Origin: Laspinema palackyanum D2a
Lineage (GTDB): Bacteria > Cyanobacteriota > Cyanobacteriia > Cyanobacteriales > Laspinemataceae
Reading direction: 5' to 3'
Assembly: GCA_025370845.1 (NCBI GenBank)
Contig: JAMXFF010000002.1
Coordinates: forward strand, 1-64,000
DNA: 64,000 nucleotides
The translations under genes and the position numbers were made by a program. Shown here one piece after another: positions 52,359 to 60,838 of this stretch (positions within the stretch are counted from its first letter, which is position 1; every line of letters starts with the position of its first letter). The notes under the pieces are model-generated. The model was not told the DNA's origin and ran no database searches. It saw nothing but the letters and a program-made list of their open reading frames with translations.

Positions 52359-53121
52359 TACAATAGTAGAGTTAAATGGTCGAGCTTATCTGAATCGTCA
52401 GGGAACAGTAATTGAAGCCAGTCAGGGACAACGATTACAGTTTGGGGATATTATCAGAACTAGAACCGGAACATCTATGAAAATTTTGTGTTCCACAGGT
52501 CAACTATGGAATGTCCCGGAAAACGTATTCTCAGGTGTCGCAGGAGGGTGTCGTAGTCGCTTAAGCCGTTTTCGTAGTGGCGAGGGCCTCAATATCCATC
52601 CTCTGACTCGAATTCAACCAAATCAAACGTTCAACATTAGTTGGTCATCTAATTTAGAATCGGTTGAAGCAACAATAACTCTATCCTCCGATTTAGGACA
52701 AATTTGGTCAGGCACAGGAATAGATACGGTTGAAATCCCTGCTCTTGACCCAGGATTTTACACGGTCACTGTAAAAATTGGTTCGGCAGCTTCGGCTATT
52801 GGGCGATTTGAAGTGGTCAAACTGGATGAACTCAATCTCATTCAAAATCAGATAAGGCTTCTTGACACGCTCTCTTTATCTGATGAGCAGAAACAGATTG
52901 CTGTTGCCAATATCTATCTGAATGAGGGACTTCACTATGATGCCCTGGAATTGCTTAAAAATTTGAACACTGCTGAATCATTTCTGATTAGCGGAGACCT
53001 ATTCAATCAATTGGGTCTGACTGAACAAGCTGCTTTTCACTACTCTCAAGCTCTCATCATAGCCATTCAGAATAATCAGTCAGACTTAATCACCCACATC
53101 TTCTACTCTCTTCTTAATTGA
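52291..53121 (+). CDS. Secreted FecR-like domain protein with helical tail
   Basis: 276 aa from ATG 52291, chosen because MRKKFGLITTILWMSLTTTVNA is a clear signal peptide and AAGGA precedes it. The mature start (NTIVELNGRAYLNRQG...GQRLQFGDIIRTRTGTSMKI) has FecR/DUF-type beta strands. The middle is Ig-like (FNISWSSNLESVEATITLS). The C-terminal 80 residues are TPR-like helices. It is translationally overlapped with the TPR membrane gene. Proteins of this type often accompany CHAT genes in cyanobacteria, so it is probably a periplasmic partner. Confidence 0.7.
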   Translation: MRKKFGLITTILWMSLTTTVNANTIVELNGRAYLNRQGTVIEASQGQRLQFGDIIRTRTGTSMKILCSTGQLWNVPENVFSGVAGGCRSRLSRFRSGEGLNIHPLTRIQPNQTFNISWSSNLESVEATITLSSDLGQIWSGTGIDTVEIPALDPGFYTVTVKIGSAASAIGRFEVVKLDELNLIQNQIRLLDTLSLSDEQKQIAVANIYLNEGLHYDALELLKNLNTAESFLISGDLFNQLGLTEQAAFHYSQALIIAIQNNQSDLITHIFYSLLN

Positions 53122-53160
53122 TGAAAGACACATCAGTTTTTTGGCCCTTTTCTATGTCAC

Positions 53161-53204
53161 TGACATTGCTTGACATTGCCTGACATTGACTGACATTGCC
53201 TGAG
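53161..53204. repeat. Four tandem TGACATTGCC-type repeats
   Basis: Four 10-bp units (TGACATTGCT, -GCC, -GAC, -GCC) lie at 53161, 53171, 53181 and 53191, followed by TGAG. They are between the end of the FecR-like gene and its terminator. Confidence 0.85.
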
Positions 53205-53233
53205 TAAGACTCACCATACCCTCTGCTCATCTT

Positions 53234-53264
53234 GACCCCTACAAACCTGCTGGGGTCTTTTTTT
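53234..53264 (+). terminator. Rho-independent terminator of the TPR/FecR-like genes
   Basis: GACCCC (53234-53239) pairs with GGGGTC (53252-53257) around a 12-nt loop, followed by a run of seven T. Confidence 0.85.
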
Positions 53265-53342
53265 ATTCCTTGCACTTCTATTGCAATACTCTATGAAAAT
53301 GTGATTGATGTACATCCCTCGAACAGACCAGGTTATAGTCAC

Positions 53343-53787
53343 CTCTAGGTCTTCAGTCAGTCAATGAGGGGTCTGACCCCCTATTTGATGAATTAATGAG
53401 GTGAAGGGGATGTTTAATCATCTGGATTGCATAAACTGAACACCTCTGAAGACCTAACTGAAGACCTAACTGAAGACCTTAAATCCATGTCCGATATAGA
53501 TTCTGAAGACTCTGAAGACTAATTACTCTAAAACTTTCATCAGAAATTAAATGTATGTTAATTCAATGACCCGGACGGATATAGCAATCAAGTCAAAGTT
53601 TAAGGGTCTGTGGGGTTCAGAATCACTGAAAGCCATACCAGACAATGATTAAGGGTGTTCAGACAGGTGTTCAGACAGGTGTTCAGTGCAGTTTTGCCAG
53701 TTTTGAGGGGTCAATGGTAGCGATCGCCATTTGGTTCCACTGGCTTTAGATTAAACTTTGTATTGAGATTGCAAGATTACAAAGAGG
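53343..53787. repeat. Iteron-like noncoding element, copy B
   Basis: The second copy of the element at 20.5 kb, same orientation. Direct boxes CTGAASACCT lie at 53437, 53447, 53459 and 53471. The steps of 10, 12 and 12 bp are identical to copy A. Further boxes lie at 53504 and 53513. Inverted boxes (A/G)GGTGTTCAG lie at 53654, 53666 and 53678, with one at 53348. The right end runs into the last codons of the tpsA-like gene on -. Conserved spacing despite base changes argues that a protein binds the array. Confidence 0.75.
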
Positions 53788-55962
53788 AGTAAAGTGCTGT
53801 TCACCAAGTAGGACAACCTGACCATTCGCATTGAGAGACCAACCAACAGCTTCATCAAGTTGGGGAGTAAGTGGGGCAAGAGGACTGCGATGGTGAGGAT
53901 TCAGAAATCGGAGAATAGCAACGGAACAACCCAAATTAAATTGAAGGGGTTGATAAGTTTCAAGAGAAGGAAAAATTGGCTGAGTCAATCCCGAAAATTC
54001 ATTGAGAATAATGGACCCGGCAAACTGAGAACCTAATTCACTCGAAGCAATAATATCATTTTGAGGTGAGGGAATTGAACGAGGTTTAAATCCTAAAATA
54101 GCTTGAGAATTAATTGAAATTGTCCCTCCAAAACTCTGCTCAGAATTAGCGGTAATATTGCTGTTTTCAAGTCCGGTTAGAAGTTGAGAATTGATAAAAA
54201 TATTTCCACCATTCCCAGCAGCCGATGCCGAAATATTAGATTGATTTAGAAAATTTAGATTGATTCCCGATAAATGAATATTCCCTCCATCTCCTTCTAA
54301 AGTTGAAGCTGAAATAATTCCTCGATTACTTTGAAGAGTTTGAGTATTAATCAAAATATTACCAGCATCTCCAATTCCATCACTACGAACAGTTATCTGA
54401 CCCAAATCCAAATTTAAGGAGTGGGTTTGGAGAAAAATATTACCAGCATTACCAGTGGGTACAGATAAGTTAAGAAAAGAGGTGATAGGACTGGCAAAAA
54501 TATCGGCAGTAGCACTGCTAATTTGTGCAGGAGGAAAACCCGATTCTTGTCCAGAAATAGAAAGATGATTGGCAAAAATGGAAATATCACCAGCATTACC
54601 ACTTCCAAATGTTCCTGAATCAATTTGTCCAGAATTTAAAATCTTGACTGAATTGGCAATGATAGAAACTTGACCGGCATCTCCAGAGGAAAAACTACTC
54701 GTATTAATTAACGAATTAGTTAATCTTAAAGGACTAACTCCATTGACTTGGACAGAATCAGCATTTATATCAATTCGTCCACTATCCCCTAAACCAAAAT
54801 TGACACTGGTGATAATTGCCCCATCAACTACATTTACTTGTTCAGCCCTGATATTGATATTGCCACTTGGTCCCTCGAAAGCTAATGCACTCAGATTTGA
54901 AACTGCCCGAATCCCCGTATCCGATTGTCCTGATAGATAGATGCTGTCCCCATTGACATTGATATCAGCCCTCGACTCCAATCCATAATTGTTTGTTACA
55001 ATCCCACCTGCTTGTTCCAGAATCAGATTTCCATTAATCTTGAGCAAATTTTGTTTCTTATAGGCATTGATTCCTATTCGGCTTCCCAGAAAATCCCTAA
55101 TTCCTGTCATTCTTACATCGCCATTGACTGATATATTTGCATCCACACCTAAAATTAAGGAGCCATTGCTTCCATTAACATTTCCGTCTATCCTTATCGT
55201 TCCATTACTCTGTATCAATGATTGATTTTCCAGGAAAATACTACCAATAGCGGTTTGACTGGATTCTGCCGATAAATCCATACTATATTTAGTGTTTGCA
55301 ATCAGATTTAAGTCACCGGCACTGAGAAGCCCTCCGTTAAAAAAGAAGTGGGGGGCAACCAATTTGATGCTCGTGCCAGTAAAATCAACTTCAGGCTGTA
55401 CAGGTTGAAAGACTGGGTTGGTGATAACGATGCCATGCCCCGGACCGACAAACTGAATGGGTTGAGTGGCTCCAGATAAACCAATTGGTGCAGTGATAGT
55501 CAGCAATGGCGCTTCACTGGTATCGGTGCTGAAACTGCTGCCATCACTAAAATGGATACGATCGCCAGTGGTTCCATAGAAAGTACCACCGATATTGAGT
55601 TGGGCATTTTGACCGAAGATGATGCCGTTGGGGTTGAGCATCCATAGATTAGCTATGCCGTTTGTGCTAATGATGCCGTCTATCAGTGAGCGATCGCTGC
55701 CAGTTATCCGACTGAAGATATTCTCAATCTCTGGAGCATTGTCAAATACCGCTTCAGTGCCGGTGGGTACAGAGAATTGTTCAAAACTATGAAATAGATT
55801 AGTTCCGGCAGTGGTTCCGCCTGTGATTGTTGTCAGATTTTCTTGAGTTGTTGTAATTGTATTGAGACTATTATCTGGAACTGGGACAGCCATTGCCCTA
55901 GATACTAAGCAATTAATTAATATAGTTACTAATATTGACTTGATTTTCCTTAGTTTTTTCAT
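53746..55962 (-). CDS. Haemagglutination-domain exoprotein (TpsA-like)
   Basis: About 738 aa from ATG 55962, chosen because MKKLRKIKSILVTILINCLVSRAMA is a signal peptide and the ATG overlaps the nuclease stop (ATGA). Residues about 25-150 are the two-partner-secretion domain (TNLFHSFEQFSVPTGTEAVFDN, SRITGSDRSLIDG, ANLWMLNPNGIIFGQNAQL). The rest is right-handed beta-helix type repeats (GNAGDISIFANHLSI, DGGNIHLSG). It is a surface or secreted adhesin-like protein. Its outer-membrane transporter (TpsB) is not in the window. The last codons coincide with the edge of iteron element copy B. Confidence 0.9.
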   Translation of the reverse strand: MKKLRKIKSILVTILINCLVSRAMAVPVPDNSLNTITTTQENLTTITGGTTAGTNLFHSFEQFSVPTGTEAVFDNAPEIENIFSRITGSDRSLIDGIISTNGIANLWMLNPNGIIFGQNAQLNIGGTFYGTTGDRIHFSDGSSFSTDTSEAPLLTITAPIGLSGATQPIQFVGPGHGIVITNPVFQPVQPEVDFTGTSIKLVAPHFFFNGGLLSAGDLNLIANTKYSMDLSAESSQTAIGSIFLENQSLIQSNGTIRIDGNVNGSNGSLILGVDANISVNGDVRMTGIRDFLGSRIGINAYKKQNLLKINGNLILEQAGGIVTNNYGLESRADINVNGDSIYLSGQSDTGIRAVSNLSALAFEGPSGNINIRAEQVNVVDGAIITSVNFGLGDSGRIDINADSVQVNGVSPLRLTNSLINTSSFSSGDAGQVSIIANSVKILNSGQIDSGTFGSGNAGDISIFANHLSISGQESGFPPAQISSATADIFASPITSFLNLSVPTGNAGNIFLQTHSLNLDLGQITVRSDGIGDAGNILINTQTLQSNRGIISASTLEGDGGNIHLSGINLNFLNQSNISASAAGNGGNIFINSQLLTGLENSNITANSEQSFGGTISINSQAILGFKPRSIPSPQNDIIASSELGSQFAGSIILNEFSGLTQPIFPSLETYQPLQFNLGCSVAILRFLNPHHRSPLAPLTPQLDEAVGWSLNANGQVVLLGEQHFTPLCNLAISIQSLI

Positions 55963-56465
55963 CTTTTTAATCTTCTCCATTCCCAGGGCATGATAAAGTT
56001 TGGGTCTCTCCAAATTCCTTCTTTTCGTATTCTAGCTGTATATTGGTTTCTGATAATGTGACAATATATGGTGATTTCATCTCGGGGGGATAAGTTTATA
56101 TTTTGAGGAAATGGTAAATAGGCGGCTGATAATCCTGCTGCCGATATTAATCTTTGATAATTAGTTACTATTGCTTTTCTATCCCGATATAAATCTATTA
56201 AAGTTCTTCCATATATATCTAAACCCTTCTCCACATAAATCACACAATTTGAATTTTTTACATAATCAATCAAATAAGATTTCGCCAATTCTCCCCATTT
56301 CCATTGAGATTCATCATAAGGAGTTTTTACGAAATCATCAGCCCTTTTAGTTTCTGGAGTATCAATCCACCGAATTCTATAATAAATTGGTTGTTCATTT
56401 TCCCAGGAAACTAGAGTATCCCCATCTATCACAAAAGGTTTAGCTTTGAATACTTTAATAACCAT
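55959..56465 (-). CDS. Staphylococcal-nuclease-like (thermonuclease) protein
   Basis: 168 aa. OB-fold SNase pattern: FVIDGDTLVSW (residues 12-22), YRIRWIDTPETKR (near 30) and YGRTLIDLY (near 87), with the catalytic Arg/Asp/Glu-type positions represented. No signal peptide, unlike many secreted SNases, so it may act inside the cell. Its stop overlaps the start of the TpsA-like gene (ATGA), which is an unusual partner. A terminator lies just upstream, so it starts its own unit. Confidence 0.82.
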   Translation of the reverse strand: MVIKVFKAKPFVIDGDTLVSWENEQPIYYRIRWIDTPETKRADDFVKTPYDESQWKWGELAKSYLIDYVKNSNCVIYVEKGLDIYGRTLIDLYRDRKAIVTNYQRLISAAGLSAAYLPFPQNINLSPRDEITIYCHIIRNQYTARIRKEGIWRDPNFIMPWEWRRLKR

Positions 56466-56474
56466 CGTTTAGTC

Positions 56475-56509
56475 AAAAAAAATAGCCAAGACTGTGGAAG
56501 TCTTGACTA
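56475..56509 (-). terminator. Rho-independent terminator of the Gp37-like gene
   Basis: On -, TAGTCAAGAC (56500-56509) pairs with GTCTTGGCTA (56483-56492) around a 7-nt loop with one G-U pair, followed by eight T (56475-56482). It lies right after the stop of the 317-aa gene. Confidence 0.9.
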
Positions 56510-56516
56510 AATTATA

Positions 56517-57470
56517 TCAGATTAATGGAAACTGTTGAACTCTTAAATCATCAGGCCATTCATCAGGATTGCCACCTTTACGGTCATGAAGATTGACAGT
56601 ATTGATACCAGGTAAATAATCTTCAGAACCTAAATAGGGTTTAGCTCCTAATTGTTTGACAAAACAAGCAATTTTAGCATCACTACATTGTCGAACAATA
56701 AACTGAATCCATTCAACTCGACATGGACGAGCATTAAAACCTGATTCGCCCCCGCAGATTATCCACCGAATTTTATCATTCCAGAGATTGTTCCCACATT
56801 CAGGGCAATCTACAAATTTGGCTGTACCACATTTGTAACCATGTTTTACTTGAAGTTTTCTCCCGTTTCCATGACAGTAGTTGCAGACCAAATGATTACC
56901 TAAATCAAGTTTGCCCAACAACGGTTCACAACTAAGAAACCGAATTTTGGCAGGAACCTGAATCAGATATGGAATCCGTTTATCAGCCATCTCCTGATTC
57001 TCCACACTGGTTCCCACCCAGACATTGTTTAAAGGCCAGTCAAAGTCCATGTTGTGAGACCATTCATAACCGGCTTCTTCGATTCGGTTTGGAGTGGCTG
57101 AATCAGATAAATATTCCAGCATCCTTTCCGGTCGTTTGGTGAGAATCTGGAACGTATGTTGATTGGCGATCGCCATGATAGCAAAGATTTTATCTATCCA
57201 TTCAAATGGAACATTCTTATGGAAGATATCAGACATTGAACAAACAAATATTTTCTTCGGTTTCTTCCACTTTAATGTTTTTAACAATTGAGATTCAACA
57301 AATTCTACTGTTCCATCCCATGAAGCTACTTTCTGATACTGACTAAACTGCTGTAATCGAGGGGATTTCGCTGCCTCAGAAGCATAGCATAGAGCACAGC
57401 CGGGGCTGATACGAGAGCACCCAACTATCGGATTTATCGTCTCGTCCGTCCAGCTTATCTTTGTTGACAT
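56517..57470 (-). CDS. Phage Gp37/Gp68 (DUF5131) family, radical-SAM-like protein
   Basis: 317 aa with a strong AAGGAGGAAAA ribosome-binding site. The start SWTDETINPIVGCSRISPGCALCYA has the C-x6-C-x2-C cluster of this family, which is related to spore photoproduct lyase-like radical SAM enzymes. KKIFVCSMSDIFHKNVP, LTKRPERM, VWVGTSVENQEMADKRI and WIICGGESGFNARPC follow. Residues about 190-225 carry an inserted zinc ribbon (CNYCHGNG ... CPECGN). The family is common on phages and mobile elements, and its substrate is unknown; DNA or nucleotide modification is a reasonable guess. Confidence 0.88.
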   Translation of the reverse strand: MSTKISWTDETINPIVGCSRISPGCALCYASEAAKSPRLQQFSQYQKVASWDGTVEFVESQLLKTLKWKKPKKIFVCSMSDIFHKNVPFEWIDKIFAIMAIANQHTFQILTKRPERMLEYLSDSATPNRIEEAGYEWSHNMDFDWPLNNVWVGTSVENQEMADKRIPYLIQVPAKIRFLSCEPLLGKLDLGNHLVCNYCHGNGRKLQVKHGYKCGTAKFVDCPECGNNLWNDKIRWIICGGESGFNARPCRVEWIQFIVRQCSDAKIACFVKQLGAKPYLGSEDYLPGINTVNLHDRKGGNPDEWPDDLRVQQFPLI

Positions 57471-57515
57471 TTTTCCTCCTTGAGAGCAGAGTTTTTAGAC
57501 CCTGCTTTATATAGT

Positions 57516-57899
57516 TTACTGGTCAAATTCTATCAATTTGTTAAGTTGATACAATCTGATTGTATTAGATTTGAGGAGTTTTTTTGATTGGGACTCCATT
57601 ACTTCTACTGCATTAATTTTCTGAATCTTTTCCTGTCTGCTCAAAAATGAATCTTTGACAAGCTCTGTTTTCAGTCTTTCGATATCTTGTACAACCCCCA
57701 CAAGATATTTAATATTGACTTCATGGCTTTTTTTCCTGCAAACTCGCCATGTCTTCATAGAGTGAACACCAATTAGATGCCAAAAGAAACTATAACCAAG
57801 TAACTTATCTAGTTTGATTGACAGGACTGTTATAGTCTTTAAAGCACATCTAATTGCTGCCCAATATTCAGTCAAAATGAAATGTTCTATTCTTCTCAT
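57516..57899 (-). CDS. Hypothetical basic helical protein
   Basis: 127 aa, Lys-rich and helical (DIERLKTELVKDSFLSRQEKIQKINAVEVM), with no recognised domain. A weakly hydrophobic stretch (LLGYSFFWHLIGVHS) is too short for a clear membrane segment. The ATG overlaps the stop of the 93-aa gene (ATGA), so they are translated together. It lies 45 bp upstream of the Gp37-like gene. Confidence 0.45.
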   Translation of the reverse strand: MRRIEHFILTEYWAAIRCALKTITVLSIKLDKLLGYSFFWHLIGVHSMKTWRVCRKKSHEVNIKYLVGVVQDIERLKTELVKDSFLSRQEKIQKINAVEVMESQSKKLLKSNTIRLYQLNKLIEFDQ

Positions 57900-58177
57900 T
57901 TGGTTATTGAAATTGGTTGATTTAAGACCGTTTGTTTTGCCAAATCAATTGGCATCTGAAATAGGTCAAAATGTCGAGTAATTTGTCCTGTTTGCTGGTT
58001 TATAAAAGGAGTATAGACCTTAACAATCAAGGCTTTGTGTTCAGTTGATGCAATCCAAACACCCATGTGGACAAATTTCATGAACGGCTGATTTAAAAGA
58101 ATAAAGTCAGGAATTTTACCTTGTTGTTTCTGGTTTTGCAGAAACTCAATAGCTGAAATCAAATTATTACTATTCAT
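57896..58177 (-). CDS. Hypothetical protein
   Basis: 93 aa with predicted alpha/beta character (HMGVWIASTEHKALIVKVYTPFINQQTG). It may be a small beta-sheet domain of the type that binds a partner or nucleic acid, but no motif supports this. It is the first gene of the pair with the 127-aa gene. The 342-bp gap upstream (58178-58519) carries its leader, an imperfect dyad ACTAA...TTAGT near 58380 and the terminator of the next gene, with no other gene seen. Confidence 0.5.
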   Translation of the reverse strand: MNSNNLISAIEFLQNQKQQGKIPDFILLNQPFMKFVHMGVWIASTEHKALIVKVYTPFINQQTGQITRHFDLFQMPIDLAKQTVLNQPISITK

Positions 58178-58471
58178 CGAATCTACCCAACAACAATTTT
58201 CAATTCACAAAGCGACAGCAGGAACACCGAATTTGAACTGGAATTTAATCAGCAATGATATCTGGACTGTAGAGGGCAACAGTTCCGATATAATGTTTGG
58301 TGAACAATATTCGTGTGGATGATTGGAGAGGAATTTCACGACATTTGAATATTTTACCGGATAATTTAATCATAAATCAACTAATTTCGTTAACTTAGTT
58401 AGATTATTTATCAAAATCTGATGTGAAATAAGAAAAAAATAAAGCATCAAGAAATGATTAGTGAAATAGGT

Positions 58472-58504
58472 AAAAAAAAAGACCCCAGTATTGCTACTGG
58501 AGTC
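58472..58504 (-). terminator. Rho-independent terminator of the 246-aa gene
   Basis: On -, GACTCCAGTA pairs with TACTGGGGTC (58481-58504, one G-U) around GCAA, followed by nine T (58472-58480). Confidence 0.92.
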
Positions 58505-58519
58505 TCAAATCAATCAGGA

Positions 58520-59260
58520 TTATTTGGTTTTACCGGCTTTGAGTTTCTTGTCGTTTACCGGAGGTAATTCGGCAATTTCCCCAGAAGCAGACAAAAGATT
58601 AACATTAGCAGCATGATTCGCTTCCAATATGGGGTCAGAGCAAAACCCCATCCCCTGACATTGGGCATCATAAATCTCAGACGCGGCTTTCAGTGCTGCC
58701 TTCTCGAAATCATTCTCCGGTTCCCGGTAGGTCGTTTCTATGTAAAAGTATGGACCCCAGTCACCTACGGCTTGGACCATCTCGAAGATAAAGATTTTCC
58801 CGAAGAACAATCGTTTGATTTCTTCTGTTGCATATTCCTCAATGGGTTTCTCCATCCCAGAAGAAACCCAGGAATTGAATGCTTGTTGGGAGAATTCCTC
58901 AAAGATTCGGGCAATCTTATCTTTACTTTGGCGATGTAGTAAGAAAGTGATTAGCTGAGAGCAGTTCTCCACTAACTCTGCTTTCACCTCGCCTTTGACT
59001 GGGAAGCCCCAGATTTCTTTGAACTCTTCTGATGTATAATGTGGCTCGAATGTCAGAATCTTGTCTGTGACATGACACAGAGCTAGTTCAATTACTTTGC
59101 CCCGAGTCAACCCTGACTCTTTTGCTTCTAAATGGCTCATGCCCTTTAATTGCGAATTAGAACAGAGAAATACTCCCCATTCTTTATGACAATTCCCCCT
59201 GTACCTTAATGGGACTTCAGGAATGCGAAATGCGAAGTTATCTACTTTTATTACGTTCAT
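58520..59260 (-). CDS. Hypothetical protein, element-type
   Basis: 246 aa, soluble. Segments such as LRYRGNCHKEWGVFLCSNSQL, CHVTDKILTFEPHYTSEEFKEIWGFP and YFYIETTYREPENDF suggest a compact mixed fold with several cysteines, but I recognise no family. It starts directly after a (CAGAAA)n tract that forms its leader, with AGGA 8 nt before the ATG, and ends at a strong terminator, so it is a single-gene unit. Confidence 0.5.
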   Translation of the reverse strand: MNVIKVDNFAFRIPEVPLRYRGNCHKEWGVFLCSNSQLKGMSHLEAKESGLTRGKVIELALCHVTDKILTFEPHYTSEEFKEIWGFPVKGEVKAELVENCSQLITFLLHRQSKDKIARIFEEFSQQAFNSWVSSGMEKPIEEYATEEIKRLFFGKIFIFEMVQAVGDWGPYFYIETTYREPENDFEKAALKAASEIYDAQCQGMGFCSDPILEANHAANVNLLSASGEIAELPPVNDKKLKAGKTK

Positions 59261-59310
59261 GTTTCTGTTCCTGTTTCTGTTTCTGTTTCTGTTTTGGTTT
59301 TTGTTTCTGA
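59261..59310. repeat. Hexanucleotide (TTTCTG)n microsatellite
   Basis: About eight imperfect TTTCTG units (CAGAAA on -) directly precede the ATG of the 246-aa gene. Copy-number change here would alter its 5' leader. Confidence 0.8.
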
Positions 59311-59376
59311 TAGCTTTTTTGTCATGGGAAAGCTAGAAAACCCCAGAGAATAAGCGAGAGCCAGAGGCGATTCCCC

Positions 59377-59874
59377 TTAAGATTGATAAACAATCAAATA
59401 AGGTTCTTGGTACATACCCTTATCCCGGCGATCGTTATACTTACTCTTGAGAGAAATGATGTAAGCGGTCTGTTTTAATTCTTCTTGTTTAGCTTGAAGA
59501 ACTTCTATTTGAGACCTTAAAAATTCAATTTGCTCGGTAATCTGATTCAGTTCTTCTGAATTTTTCCGAATTTCTGCCAATTCAAATAATTGAATCTGTT
59601 GAGATAGTCTTTCTAGTTCTGGGTCATCTTTGTCGGTTGGGTATTTTTTCCGTGCACCCAGAACCAATTTTAACCCATTCCCTCTATACACCATTTTTCC
59701 TTTATTATTGAGACTGTTTCCAGTTTCTAAAATGGTTAGAGCTTCATTGATTGCTTTGGGCTCAATTTCCTTGAGCCAGTCCTGGGAATTTTGAATAGTT
59801 TTCTTGAGTTTAGCATATTCCTCAAGTGCTGACTCAATTTCCGGTAATTCATCTTTTCTGGGAATAATAATCAT
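59377..59874 (-). CDS. Coiled-coil protein, possibly Gp157-like
   Basis: 165 aa from ATG 59874, with AGGAG 8 nt before it. It contains ESALEEYAKLKKTIQNSQDWLKEIEPKAINEALTI, then VYRGNGLKLVLGARKKYPT, and a coiled coil (ELNQITEQIEFLRSQIEVLQAKQEEL). The order, a helical start, a short beta segment and a coiled coil, recalls phage host-nuclease-inhibitor or Gp157 families, but only loosely. It is part of a - strand series of small element genes. Confidence 0.5.
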   Translation of the reverse strand: MIIIPRKDELPEIESALEEYAKLKKTIQNSQDWLKEIEPKAINEALTILETGNSLNNKGKMVYRGNGLKLVLGARKKYPTDKDDPELERLSQQIQLFELAEIRKNSEELNQITEQIEFLRSQIEVLQAKQEELKQTAYIISLKSKYNDRRDKGMYQEPYLIVYQS

Positions 59875-59953
59875 GGTAAACTCCTGTAAATGTGATGATG
59901 ATGTGTTCGAGGCATCGTTTATTGGATGCCTCATTTCTTTTGATGAAAGATTA

Positions 59954-60259
59954 TTAGACAGTTAAAGGTATTTCCATATCATCCACCTCTGGAATCTCCA
60001 ACTCATCGGGATAAGGAATATGCTTCCGAAACTTTTCTTGATTGAACTTATTAATGAACCATTCTGGGTCTGACTCAATAGAGTCAACTATTGCTTTGAA
60101 CCACTCAGATACAGCATATTCGACTGTTTCTGTTGGAACACACTGACATTCCATAATTCCCACTGCTTGTAATCTGGTGGCGATCGCCTTAATATCGATT
60201 GCTTGGTCTACCCACTTAGGAATTGATACAACCTTGACTTTCTCTACTATTCGTTGCAT
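59954..60259 (-). CDS. Hypothetical small protein
   Basis: 101 aa from ATG 60259 (longer forms to 60304 are open). Mixed alpha/beta content (VKVVSIPKWVDQAIDIKAIATRLQAVG, AVSEWFKAIVDSIESDPEWF) with an acidic tail (EIPEVDDMEIP). No domain recognised. It lies 79 bp upstream of the coiled-coil gene and is probably co-transcribed with it. Confidence 0.45.
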   Translation of the reverse strand: MQRIVEKVKVVSIPKWVDQAIDIKAIATRLQAVGIMECQCVPTETVEYAVSEWFKAIVDSIESDPEWFINKFNQEKFRKHIPYPDELEIPEVDDMEIPLTV

Positions 60260-60398
60260 AATATGTTTTACGAAACATCCACACAACAAAGCGTAAGCAA
60301 CCACTACAAAACAAGTCTGATTATGTTTAACTGCGTCTGTGTCTAACTGCGTCTAAATGCGTAATTTCCAGCTTATTATCTGAATCTCCTGATATATC

Positions 60399-60428
60399 AC
60401 TCCTCCCATGCCCGGGAGGAGTTTTTTT
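60399..60428 (+). terminator. + strand terminator among - strand genes
   Basis: ACTCCTCCC (60399-60407) pairs with GGGAGGAGT (60414-60422) around a 6-nt loop, followed by seven T on +. All flanking genes are on -, so it implies a short + transcript ending here, or antisense control. Confidence 0.75.
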
Positions 60429-60780
60429 ATTTCTCTTTTTCTACATCACCAGCACCAGAATCTAATCCAGCACCAGAATCTAATCCAGAATCAATTTCAG
60501 AAGCAGAAGCAGAAGCAGAAGCAGAAACATTATTTGTTTCTGAGAAAGACAAAGTATTATCAGATAAGAGTTGAGAGAGAAAGTGAGTGGATTGAAGTTT
60601 GAGAAATTGGAGAAGGATAACACCAGTAGAAATATCCTTCAACTTATAAACTAGACCATCAACACTAAGAAGATAATGGTCAGATTCATTATCGGGAACA
60701 CAACAATCAATTAAATTTTGTTGTTCGGCTTCTAAAGCAAGTTTGAGAATTCGGGTTTTCAGATGAGATTTGATAGGCAT
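60427..60780 (-). CDS. Hypothetical small protein with low-complexity tail
   Basis: 117 aa. The first 80 residues look folded (LKLALEAEQQNLIDCCVPDNESDHYLLSVDGLVYKLKD). The tail is a tandem Ser-Ala run followed by SGLDSGAGLDSGAG, encoded by GAAGCA-type DNA repeats. AGGAGGAA precedes the ATG. No family recognised; the tail may be variable in length. Confidence 0.45.
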   Translation of the reverse strand: MPIKSHLKTRILKLALEAEQQNLIDCCVPDNESDHYLLSVDGLVYKLKDISTGVILLQFLKLQSTHFLSQLLSDNTLSFSETNNVSASASASASEIDSGLDSGAGLDSGAGDVEKEK

Positions 60781-60838
60781 AGAACGTTCCTCCTTTGAGA
60801 AAGAGGGAAATAGTTGGATTGATTTCCCTCTGAAAAAC

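Noticed and set aside
20525..53787. Iteron element copies as att sites of a 32.8-kb integrated island
   Set aside because: No integrase or recombinase lies beside either copy and the copies are too diverged for recent site duplication, so I keep them only as a repeat with a possible recombination role.
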